A stretch of 64,000 bases of DNA, taken from positions 1,488,001-1,552,000 of the forward strand of contig NZ_AP014636.1 of the NCBI RefSeq assembly GCF_001547935.1, read 5' to 3'. Below are positions 35,046 through 43,144 of this stretch, one piece after another. A program made the position numbers and the translations under genes. The DNA is from Vibrio tritonius (GTDB taxonomy: Bacteria > Pseudomonadota > Gammaproteobacteria > Enterobacterales > Vibrionaceae). Under the pieces are notes generated by a model. That model was not told the DNA's origin, searched no databases, and worked only from the letters and a program-made list of their open reading frames with translations. Numbering within the stretch: position 1 is the stretch's first letter; each line of letters starts with the position of its first letter.

Positions 35046-37325
35046 CTAACGCGGCTTACTAATACCAAACTGATTTAACGTGGGCGATACCGTATGATCA
35101 AAGTCGCGTCGCTCACGTCGTTTCTTGGCTTTATTCTTAAAGAAACTGACTAGCTCTGAAATACCAAACCCGATACTGACCGCAGCGCCAACCGCCCACC
35201 CCACGGGACCTGCAGCCGAACTAATAGAACCTGCTAACGCTGCACCGGCAGCTTCACCAGCCACAGCTGCAGCTGCGCGCCCTGCTAATGAGGCAGCCAT
35301 ACGCACTGCAAATTTGGCTCCTTGCTTAGCAACAAATTTTGCGCCTTTTTTGATCGCCATTTCCTTTAATCGGTCCAGTGCCGCATTTCCATTATGCTGT
35401 TCTGCGCCTTGAATACCTATCGGTGTCATATTGGCCTTCCCATTTAATAACGCCTTTAGGGTGGTATCGTTAATTGCCCCCTGCATCTGCGGATTAACAC
35501 CCGCTTTTTGCAGCGCTTGTTGAATCACTGCGGTTTGAGGAATGCCAATGCCACCTTGCGCCGTTTTCGATAGAGCATCATCCATAAACGCCAATGAGTT
35601 CCAGTAAGAGTTGAGCGCCTGTTCTGGCGAGGTCTCTTTTTGTGTGGCCAGTTGAGTTAATAGCGTGCCGTCACTAATTGAAGTAGAAGTACCTCGCAAA
35701 GACTCTGCCAAATCGGGATAAAATGCGACGATATCTGCCACACCCAACTGTTTTCCGGTTAGGTCCTGATAGAGCTGCACATCATCATGAAAATTTTCCA
35801 ACGCCGCAGTGGCTTGTGTTACATCAACAGCATGCCCTTGCTCGTTTCGCAGTGCTTGACGCAACCCATCTCCCGTTAAAACTTGAGTATTAAGATGGTG
35901 GTTTACACTACGGGATAGATCCGCCGATGAGTTGATGATCTCCTTTTTGCTGATTTTGCTCTGCTGCTCCAAATAGCGTTGAGCATCCTTATCATTCTGT
36001 AATTGCTCTATTTTTTCATTGAGTTCCTTTTCTGTCTGTTCGGTATTACGAATCGACTCGCCAGCGATAACGTATTGCAGCGTGCGTTGCAGTGTCACTA
36101 ATACCGCCGCTTTTTCCGCGCCACTGTATTGATTAGGATGCTCAAAAATATCTTGGTTTAGTTTGGATGTATCGACTTTATCAGCAGCATTTGCCATCGA
36201 AACATAGGAGATAAAATCATTAAATTCCGCGCTATTGGTTGGGGCAACCTTGTCAATAAAGGCGGAATAGTCGGTAAGATCAAGCAAACCATCACCGCCG
36301 TGGCGTGCCACATCTTTACCATTGAGGCCCATATCTTCCAAGGTATTGAACATGCCCGGCTTACTCCATAAACGAGCCGCATCGGTAAGTAATGGTGAGA
36401 GGTCGGGATTATTGTTTGAATCCGATAGCGCTTTGAGGTCATCAATATTCGCGTACTTGGTATCTTGCTGATCTTTAACGCCCGCTTGTTTGAGTGCCGA
36501 AGCTGAACGGGTAAGCGGATCGTTAGCATACAAAAGAGCCGAGGAACGGACCAAACTTAAACTTTGCTCATCCGCATCGGGATGTTTCTGTTGATAATCG
36601 GTCACCATCTCACTGGCCTGATTCGCCCTCTCTTTCATGGTGCCAGCAAACACTTTAAGGTCTTTATCTGAGAGTGAACCATCAGCCATGACATGGCGGT
36701 TATCACCCGCTCCTGCTCGTGTTTCTATCGCAGTAAATAGCGCTTGGTTGGCATTGATGTATTCACGCGCTTTGGCTTTTTGTTCATCGGTACCTTCGAG
36801 TGCTAACTTGGCCGCCGCATACGGGCGATTTAGCGCCTTTTCAGCAGCTTCACGCTCACTCTCCGGTAGATGACCAACCATACTGTCCCAACGCTTTAAC
36901 TCATCGGAACGACTAAACTGCGAATTATCAATCGCGGCTAATGTTGCTGGGTCTGTACCTTTCACATGGCTAACTGCGGTATTTGCAGTAGTGGATGTCA
37001 CCGACTGAGTAGCTGTAACACCTGTCGAAGAAATGGAAGCAAGCTGACGACGAAAGCTTGATTGCAACAAACTATCGAGCTTTTTCATGTTTTCTTGCTG
37101 GAGTTGCTCGCCTTTCTTTAGCAAAGAGGAAAGTGATTCAGGCTGACCTCCCCCCCCCACTGTCTGGGCATAATTTGGTGCAGCAGAGCTTGTCCTCACC
37201 GAAGTGCCAAATTCAATTCCCAGACCTTTGGCCCCCTTCTCCGAGGACAATTTTACGATTGGACTTTGCTCACAAGCATTATCACTTAGCGTACTCGATG
37301 TCGCTATATTATGGTTAATTCGCAC
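35046..37325 (-). CDS. HrpF/NolX/HrpK-type type III translocator-like protein
   Basis: A 759-residue protein with no signal peptide. The N-terminal 120 residues are rich in S, T, Q and N, like a type III secretion signal region. Two calcium-loop-like motifs occur: ADGSLSDKDLKVF (about 213) and GGDGLLDLTDYSAF (about 342). The C-terminal quarter has a long Ala/Gly-rich hydrophobic stretch (about 665-740, AAAAVAGEAAGAALAGS and GWAVGAAVSIGFGISEL) before a basic tail. This resembles the HrpF/NolX/HrpK family, which forms pores or is injected by type III systems of plant-associated bacteria. No type III apparatus gene is in the window. A G9 tract lies in codons 57-60. The family call is from memory of its features and needs a profile search. 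Confidence 0.65.
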   Translation of the reverse strand: MRINHNIATSSTLSDNACEQSPIVKLSSEKGAKGLGIEFGTSVRTSSAAPNYAQTVGGGGQPESLSSLLKKGEQLQQENMKKLDSLLQSSFRRQLASISSTGVTATQSVTSTTANTAVSHVKGTDPATLAAIDNSQFSRSDELKRWDSMVGHLPESEREAAEKALNRPYAAAKLALEGTDEQKAKAREYINANQALFTAIETRAGAGDNRHVMADGSLSDKDLKVFAGTMKERANQASEMVTDYQQKHPDADEQSLSLVRSSALLYANDPLTRSASALKQAGVKDQQDTKYANIDDLKALSDSNNNPDLSPLLTDAARLWSKPGMFNTLEDMGLNGKDVARHGGDGLLDLTDYSAFIDKVAPTNSAEFNDFISYVSMANAADKVDTSKLNQDIFEHPNQYSGAEKAAVLVTLQRTLQYVIAGESIRNTEQTEKELNEKIEQLQNDKDAQRYLEQQSKISKKEIINSSADLSRSVNHHLNTQVLTGDGLRQALRNEQGHAVDVTQATAALENFHDDVQLYQDLTGKQLGVADIVAFYPDLAESLRGTSTSISDGTLLTQLATQKETSPEQALNSYWNSLAFMDDALSKTAQGGIGIPQTAVIQQALQKAGVNPQMQGAINDTTLKALLNGKANMTPIGIQGAEQHNGNAALDRLKEMAIKKGAKFVAKQGAKFAVRMAASLAGRAAAAVAGEAAGAALAGSISSAAGPVGWAVGAAVSIGFGISELVSFFKNKAKKRRERRDFDHTVSPTLNQFGISKPR
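37150..37158 (-). repeat. G9 homopolymer inside the HrpK-like gene
   Basis: Nine consecutive G on the coding strand encode part of TVGGGGQ. In an AT-rich genome such a tract is prone to slipped-strand changes that would switch the gene off after about 57 codons. Confidence 0.75.
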
Positions 37326-37482
37326 AATATCGATTCCCTATCATCTGAATATAATTCTGGTGAATGGGTCACCAGTATTCTTTGAGTAGAGAAACGTTCT
37401 AGAGGGTTCCTAAAAAGGCTTATCAAGAAGTGATGATGTTTTAGCGATTGAGCACTTAGCTTATTGACCCCAGTTTTAGGCC

Positions 37483-37709
37483 CTACTTAACCTGTTCTAA
37501 TTGTTTTAATTGTTCTAATAATTGAGACAATTCTCGCTCAGTCAGATCTTGTTTGGCTTTGCTCTTATATTCGACAAGTTGATTTTCAGTTGGCATTGCT
37601 GCTAAGCAGTGAAACAGATTAACCAGATCCCTTGTAATGATTTCATTCCTGATGCGTCTTGACTCATTCTGTTGCTCATCTGTTAAGCTTTCGGCAACAG
37701 AGTCATCTC
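37483..37709 (-). pseudogene. out-of-frame continuation of the TPR-like gene
   Basis: Downstream of the A9 tract the minus strand stays open for about 75 codons in a shifted frame, and the peptide looks real: DDSVAESLTDEQQNESRRIR, then LVNLFHCLAAMPTENQLVEY and ELSQLLEQLKQLEQVK before a stop at 37485-37483. Reading through with one A fewer joins it to the upstream frame, giving a protein of about 238 residues. This can be a mutation, a sequencing error, phase variation or slippage during transcription. Confidence 0.6.
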
Positions 37710-38197
37710 TTTTTTTTTATATTGTCAAAACACAATAACGCTAAATCATATTTTTCATTGATCATCTCGTCATCTAGGTATTGTGCGCAGGTCTGCCACT
37801 GTTTATCGGCAACGAGGTCATCATAAGCCCAGTAGAAAACATCCTTTGCCTGCGACGTATCGCTTTGTGCAACTCGCTCAAATTCTTTAAGTACATCGGC
37901 TTGCTTTTCAAGATATCGAGAAAGTCTGGCGAAATCACGAAATGCCTTACACTCACTGGTTTGATGATAACGCTGCAGTGCTAGTTGCTGCAGTTCTAGA
38001 AGTCGCTCCATCGCGGGAGAATAGTGTTTAGCCACTTCCGACCAACCGGCAAGACCATAAGAAAGCCTCACACCACGATAACTAGGCTCGATCTTTTCTG
38101 CATGTTCAAACAACCAATCATACTGCTTATGCGCACTCTCATAATCTTGATTATTGAGTGCCTCTTCAGCATCCATATAGGCTTTATACAAGTCCAT
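37703..38197 (-). CDS. TPR-like helical protein, frame broken at A9
   Basis: A 164-residue soluble protein built of helical pairs: LYKAYMDAEEALNNQDYESA (about 3-22) and later repeats resemble tetratricopeptide units (A..AL....Y..A...Y). It ends DNIKKKR because a run of nine A leads into a stop. The next 75 codons are open in another frame. The gene precedes the HrpK-like gene on the same strand with a gap of about 160 bases after the extended frame. TPR-like chaperones serve type III translocators, so a chaperone is possible; an immunity-type protein is another. I do not recognise the family. Confidence 0.6.
   Translation of the reverse strand: MDLYKAYMDAEEALNNQDYESAHKQYDWLFEHAEKIEPSYRGVRLSYGLAGWSEVAKHYSPAMERLLELQQLALQRYHQTSECKAFRDFARLSRYLEKQADVLKEFERVAQSDTSQAKDVFYWAYDDLVADKQWQTCAQYLDDEMINEKYDLALLCFDNIKKKR
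37710..37718 (-). repeat. A9 homopolymer at the frame break
   Basis: Nine consecutive A on the coding strand at the point where the TPR-like frame ends. Runs of nine or more A support transcriptional slippage in several bacteria, including type III secretion genes of Shigella. Confidence 0.75.
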
Positions 38198-38852
38198 CTA
38201 TCTGATCTCAAAATAAAAATAGGCACATACCCTATACTTGATGAGAATAATTTTCAAATGTCTTGTTAATATTCATCGAAGCGAATTAGCTTTCATACTG
38301 TAATTCACTCACACCTTGCTAAATTAGCAAAAGCGCAAAAATGAGACCTTCTAATTTCAAATAAGTTTGCATGATTAAACAAGCTGATTCCGAGCTAAAA
38401 ATATTACCAGATGAGCTGAAATGAGAGAGTCTTCTCTTCACTTAGTCATTACGTTACACCGAATGGGGCAAACGTTTCAGCTAGATCAAGTTGAAACGAA
38501 AGTGGACAATTCTGTTTTAGCAAACTGCCCTGTCAGCTCGAATCTGGACAAAAGAGTTTCATTGATTTTACTAATTTAATAAAAGATAAGGTGTTGATAG
38601 CATCCAGATTAACGACCTTGATACATTTCCAGAAATTTAAGATCCTGTGCAAATCAAAGTCCCCCTATTTCAACACACCATTTCATTACTCCCATCAATT
38701 TCTACCCAGTAATCTTACCGTATTCCTTATGCTTCATCTGTTGAAAATTTGTACAACTTTAGTATTATTTACCACAAAATAAATGGGTTACATTTTGTAC
38801 CGTTTTTATGGAGGGAGTGTGACCAAATAGGGACATTAAAAGGGTGTGTACC
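38198..38852. other. intergenic region before the coiled-coil secreted protein
   Basis: About 650 bases, AT-rich, with only short unsupported frames. CGTTTCAGCT near 38470 and AAGTTGAAACG near 38487 are inverted and could form a short stem. No gene, RNA or clear promoter is assigned. Confidence 0.4.
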
Positions 38853-39851
38853 ATGCAATTTTCTACGATTTCTCGCGCGCTGTTGGCTGTTTCTACAATG
38901 ACGTTGGCGATGCAAACTCTGGCTATCAAACCCACCGAAAACCAGATCGAACTGGGCATCAATATACAAATCGCTGAAATGAAAAACTCTGGCGCATTTG
39001 CTGAAATGGCGGCTTGCAGCGGCAAATCGGAAGCTACCATTGTTCAAGGCTTTCGCAAGCTTATGGATAAGTGTATAAGGGGCGATGAGAGCCAATATGA
39101 GCTTTGCTACAACAATGGGGTGAAATCAGTGCTTGGGGTAACAGACGCACGCCTAGAAGCTTGTATCGATCAGTATGGCGACGATAGCGAAGACCGTTAT
39201 TACGCACTGAAAGAGAAAGAAGAGAAGTTGCAAGCCGAGCTCGATGAGTTGAATAATCGCGATGACGATTCAGACGCGCACTGGAATAAAATCGATGCTG
39301 TAGAGAAGCAGCTTCAAGATCTCTATGCGGAGATGGAACCGCTCGAACAAGCAGAAGCGGATCGCACGCAGCGTGAATGGGAATTGGCGACAAATGAAGT
39401 GCGCAAAATGAACAAAAAACTCGCTCCGCTGAAAGAGCATTCCCCCCATAACCTACCCACTGGCCTTGATGAACCGTGGCGAGGCATGAAACCGAGCTTT
39501 GACCATCTCCCGCCTGAGTTAGCCTCAGCAAAAGAATCACAATGGATAATTTGTTCCAATATGGTCAACGACGTGACCTTATCGGCAGAAAGCATTGGTG
39601 CGGTAAAACATCAGCCAGAAGCGTACGGCATTAGCGATGAGCAAAATCAGCAAGCACTACGCGAGATGTACAATGCTTCCAATGGCACTTTCCTCGATAA
39701 GATCGACGAGAAGATTGTTGAAATCAGCTTAAAGGATTGGGAATTTGCCCATACCGAGAAAGGCATGTACGACATTTCTAAAAAGGCTTGGGACTGGTGC
39801 CAAGCGCAGCCTGCTGAGAATTTTGTCGACCTCGACGATTCTCGCCTCTAA
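38853..39851 (+). CDS. secreted coiled-coil protein of unknown function
   Basis: A 332-residue protein with a signal peptide (about 1-24, TMTLAMQTLA). The middle (about 105-190) is a charged coiled coil (YALKEKEEKLQAELDEL). Six cysteines lie outside the coil and could pair in the periplasm. No family is recognised. ATG 38853 has AAAGGG upstream; the in-frame GTG at 38844 would sit inside that site. Confidence 0.65.
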   Translation: MQFSTISRALLAVSTMTLAMQTLAIKPTENQIELGINIQIAEMKNSGAFAEMAACSGKSEATIVQGFRKLMDKCIRGDESQYELCYNNGVKSVLGVTDARLEACIDQYGDDSEDRYYALKEKEEKLQAELDELNNRDDDSDAHWNKIDAVEKQLQDLYAEMEPLEQAEADRTQREWELATNEVRKMNKKLAPLKEHSPHNLPTGLDEPWRGMKPSFDHLPPELASAKESQWIICSNMVNDVTLSAESIGAVKHQPEAYGISDEQNQQALREMYNASNGTFLDKIDEKIVEISLKDWEFAHTEKGMYDISKKAWDWCQAQPAENFVDLDDSRL

Positions 39852-40043
39852 TCGACATAAAGACGCACCATCGAAAAAATAATGGGGTCAGCTCTTACCT
39901 TTTGCCGCTCATTGCTTTTTGTATATCTAAAATTGCTGATTGTCTGAATTCGTATTTCAAGGTATCACACTCTTTGGAGCAGAAACGTGTTTGCGCTCAT
40001 CAGTTATCATCCCTCAGCCAAACTGATGAGTTAACACTAACTA

Positions 40044-40334
40044 TCACCCCGTTTTCTCCAAGCCCATTACTTGATAGTGACGCTCGACAGCCTGAGTCAC
40101 AGCTCCCCATTGCGACGCTTTCACGCGTTGCTGATGGGAATTGAATGCAGCTGCATCAATAAACTCTTCATACACATCAAAACGCAGTGGGTTATCAGCA
40201 TTTTGTGTCACTTCAAACACCAGACAACCTGCCTCTGCGCGGGTTAGCGCTTTATGAACCAGTAACTCTTGTTGAACTACTGCCAAATCATCTGCAGGCA
40301 CTATGATGTACCCACTTAAAACTACTTTATCCAT
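40044..40334 (-). CDS. antibiotic biosynthesis monooxygenase (ABM) domain protein
   Basis: A 96-residue ferredoxin-like dimeric barrel protein of the ABM/YgiN type: VLSGYIIVPADDLAVVQQEL, AGCLVFEVTQN, FDVYEEFIDAAAFNSHQQ. Relatives act as quinol monooxygenases or enzymes on small aromatic substrates. Single gene. Substrate unknown. Confidence 0.85.
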   Translation of the reverse strand: MDKVVLSGYIIVPADDLAVVQQELLVHKALTRAEAGCLVFEVTQNADNPLRFDVYEEFIDAAAFNSHQQRVKASQWGAVTQAVERHYQVMGLEKTG

Positions 40335-40582
40335 ATGTTGCCTGTCCTTATAAAAATGCTGATTGAAATGGGAACTTGGTGTGCCACAGTAGTAGTTTAG
40401 ATAATACCGAGATGAAAAATAAAGTGAAGCGGAATAAAGAGTTACAGGTGATTACTATAGTCCACTAAGCCTTGAGAAGTTTTATACACCGTTTAAATCA
40501 GCGATTAAAACACTGTATTAATAATCAGTATTAGATTACCATTACTACCGAAATCTACCGGAGAAAAAGGATTAGTTATTCC

Positions 40583-41347
40583 ATGAAAGAGTTCAAATTG
40601 AACGGATGCAGTACACGTTTGCGCTACCACGATCTGCCAGGTAACGATACACCTATCCTTTTTATTCACGGACTTGGATGCGCATCTTCGTTTGATTATC
40701 CACAAGTCGTATCAACTGGTGGCTTAGAGTCTCATCGACGGATACTGGTCGATATGGTTGGATCTGGCTTTAGTGATAAGCCCGAGGATTTTGATTATTC
40801 CATTGCTAATCACGCCAATTGTTTGGCACAACTGATCAACCATTTAGGTTTATCAAAAGTGATCATATACGGGCATAGCATGGGGGGCGCTGTGTCGATT
40901 TCATTAGCCAAGCAAATCTCAGATCGGGTGCAAACTCTAATTCTCAGTGAAGCCAATCTCGATTCTGGCGGTGGATTTTTTAGTCAACGAATTGCGAGTT
41001 TTAGCGAAAGCGATTTTCTCCATTCAGCCTACACAAAGATCATTCAAAAAAGTATTGAAAGCGGCAATACAGAATGGGCAGCTGGTCTTTCCAATAGCCT
41101 TCCCATAGCCATTTATAAAAATGCACTCTCGCTCATTGCCGGGGAACAACCGAGCTGGCGTGAGACTTTCTATGCTTTACCCGTCTCTAAAACCTATATT
41201 TTTGGTAGCAATAGTTTGCCAGATCCTGATGCTGAGATATTGGCAAACCATAAAGTCCAGATTGAAATCGTCCCAGATGCAGGACATTCAATGGCTTGGG
41301 AAAATCCAGAAGGCTTAGCGCTGGCTATTAAGAAGTCGATTGTTTAG
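40583..41347 (+). CDS. alpha/beta hydrolase
   Basis: A 254-residue alpha/beta-hydrolase. The oxyanion-hole region is HGLGCASSF (about 29), the nucleophile elbow GHSMGG (Ser at about 97), and the catalytic His is in DAGHSMAWENPEGLA (about 236). No signal peptide. Substrate unknown, probably an ester. It converges on an AraC-family regulator with a 45-bp gap. Confidence 0.88.
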   Translation: MKEFKLNGCSTRLRYHDLPGNDTPILFIHGLGCASSFDYPQVVSTGGLESHRRILVDMVGSGFSDKPEDFDYSIANHANCLAQLINHLGLSKVIIYGHSMGGAVSISLAKQISDRVQTLILSEANLDSGGGFFSQRIASFSESDFLHSAYTKIIQKSIESGNTEWAAGLSNSLPIAIYKNALSLIAGEQPSWRETFYALPVSKTYIFGSNSLPDPDAEILANHKVQIEIVPDAGHSMAWENPEGLALAIKKSIV

Positions 41348-41392
41348 TTGACTATTATCGGTAGCAATAAGTGTCCCAACCTCTTGGGTCAC

Positions 41393-42202
41393 TTAGTTCT
41401 TAGGGCACAGACTATTAAACATCACTCTGTGTCCAAAACTGTCATTTCTGTATTTACTCGGCGTCTGATTAAACATCTTTTTAAATGCGTAAATATAAGC
41501 GGAGTCAGAACCGTATCCCAACTCAAGTGCAATATCTTGAACAGTTAAGTTTGAATCAAGCAATTGTAACGATAAAACCAAACGCACATGCTGTCTCCAC
41601 AATGAAAATGACTGTCCAAATTCATTCGCACACAACCTCGATAAAGTTCGTTCTGATGCACCTACCTGCTTAGCCCACTCCTTCAACGTAAACGGCGTAT
41701 CTGGCTGTTCTTTTAATTGACTAAAAATAGCTAAAAGACGCTTATCCCTAGGAATTAATAACGGAATCTCATAATTGGGAGCTATCACGATTTGATCTCT
41801 GAGCACCGTCAGTAAATTAGTGATACTTGAATCAGAAGATGAAGTGCTACTTTGTTGAAAAAGTAGCAATATCAATTCTTTGATAAAGGGGCTTACCAGA
41901 CATGATTTTGGCTGCGCAGGATAATCAACAGATTGATTCGGATTTAGGTAGATGGCTAGAAACTCAGTATCGGTTATCGCTACAGACTTATGAATTCGAT
42001 CTGATGGGATAAATAGCATGGCGTTATGAGGAACTACAGTACAAATATCATCAATATTCGATTGTAGTAATCCCTTTACAGGAAACACTATTTGATGCCA
42101 AGAATGTTCATGCCAATCATCTAAGTAACCCGCGGTCATAAGCATGTCCTTCGTCAAAAATTGACGCTCTGGTAATGTTTTGATCAGTTCATTAGCTAAC
42201 AT
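41393..42202 (-). CDS. AraC-family transcriptional regulator
   Basis: A 269-residue regulator with an N-terminal cupin sensor (about 20-95, WHEHSWHQIVFPVKGLLQS) and the C-terminal double helix-turn-helix (about 165-265; FTLKEWAKQVGASERTLSRL and VQDIALELGYGSDSAYIYAF). The bases YAFKKMFNQTPSKYR close the domain. It converges on the hydrolase gene and is divergent from the glutamine amidotransferase-like gene at 42301. A target cannot be named. Confidence 0.9.
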   Translation of the reverse strand: MLANELIKTLPERQFLTKDMLMTAGYLDDWHEHSWHQIVFPVKGLLQSNIDDICTVVPHNAMLFIPSDRIHKSVAITDTEFLAIYLNPNQSVDYPAQPKSCLVSPFIKELILLLFQQSSTSSSDSSITNLLTVLRDQIVIAPNYEIPLLIPRDKRLLAIFSQLKEQPDTPFTLKEWAKQVGASERTLSRLCANEFGQSFSLWRQHVRLVLSLQLLDSNLTVQDIALELGYGSDSAYIYAFKKMFNQTPSKYRNDSFGHRVMFNSLCPKN

Positions 42203-42300
42203 AGTTGGCGACTTATCGATGTTTTATGTCTCATAGTATAAATAAGGCCAAAGCAAATTAGTATAGGATTGTTGTTCATTTCAGCATTAGAGATTGCAGC

Positions 42301-43017
42301 ATGCACATTCACTTTATTATCCATGAGGCATTTGAAGCTCCAGGAGCATACGAGACTTGGGCTAAACAACGGGGGCATTCGATAAGTTTTACTCGTGTTT
42401 ATTCTAGAGAGACTCTCCCACAAGACGTCCAAAACATCGATTTTCTCATCGTAATGGGAGGCCCTCAGTCACCATCAACAACGTTAGATGAGTGTCCTCA
42501 CTTCGATGCTCATGCCGAACAAGAATTGATATTAAAAGTCATCAATGCTCAAAAAGTGGTTCTTGGTATCTGTTTAGGTTCCCAACTCATCGGTGAAGCG
42601 CTTGGCGCTCAATATGATCACAGTCCAGAGAAGGAAATAGGGAAATTTCCTATTACTCTGACAGAGGCGGGGTTATCTCATTCGCTATTTAGCCATTTTG
42701 GCCCAACCTTGGCAGTAGGTCATTGGCATAATGACATGCCAGGACTTACACCATATGCTGAGGTCATAGCTTTCAGTGAAGGTTGTCCAAGACAAATCGT
42801 CGCCTATCGTGATTGTGTATTTGGATTGCAATGCCACATGGAACTGACTAAAGAAGTGGTCAAACTACTGATTGAGAATGATGACTTTAGTGATACAGAG
42901 CAACATCGTTTTGTCGAATCACCAGAAACATTGTTAAACCATGATTATGAAGAAATGAATCAAGTACTTTTTACTTTCTTAGATAAGCTCGAATTGCTCT
43001 ATTTAAATACGAAGTAA
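42301..43017 (+). CDS. class I glutamine amidotransferase-like protein
   Basis: A 238-residue protein of the stand-alone GATase1 group (GMP synthase amidotransferase-like). The nucleophile is Cys in VLGICLGSQLIGEALG (about residue 95), and the His of the triad lies in FGLQCHMEL (about 181). Such proteins remove the amide from glutamine or from small glutamyl compounds. Partner or substrate unknown. Divergent from the AraC-type regulator, which may control it. Confidence 0.87.
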   Translation: MHIHFIIHEAFEAPGAYETWAKQRGHSISFTRVYSRETLPQDVQNIDFLIVMGGPQSPSTTLDECPHFDAHAEQELILKVINAQKVVLGICLGSQLIGEALGAQYDHSPEKEIGKFPITLTEAGLSHSLFSHFGPTLAVGHWHNDMPGLTPYAEVIAFSEGCPRQIVAYRDCVFGLQCHMELTKEVVKLLIENDDFSDTEQHRFVESPETLLNHDYEEMNQVLFTFLDKLELLYLNTK

Positions 43018-43102
43018 TAGTGCATTCGCTACGAACTGCAGCGGCGGAACGTTTATGAAAATTCGCCATAAAGAAACAAGTTTACATTGCCGTAGCAGTA
43101 AC

Positions 43103-43131
43103 CACAGCGGCCAATCATATTGACCGCTGTG
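43103..43131. terminator. possible hairpin between convergent genes
   Basis: CACAGCGG at 43103 pairs with CCGCTGTG at 43124, between the amidotransferase gene and the end of the MOSC fusion gene. There is no U tract on either side, so the terminator function is doubtful. Confidence 0.35.
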
Positions 43132-43144
43132 TTGAGATGGGTAA

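Noticed and set aside
38591..38782. 63-codon frame in the gap before the coiled-coil protein
   Set aside because: AT-rich, no ribosome site, no homologue recognised by eye.
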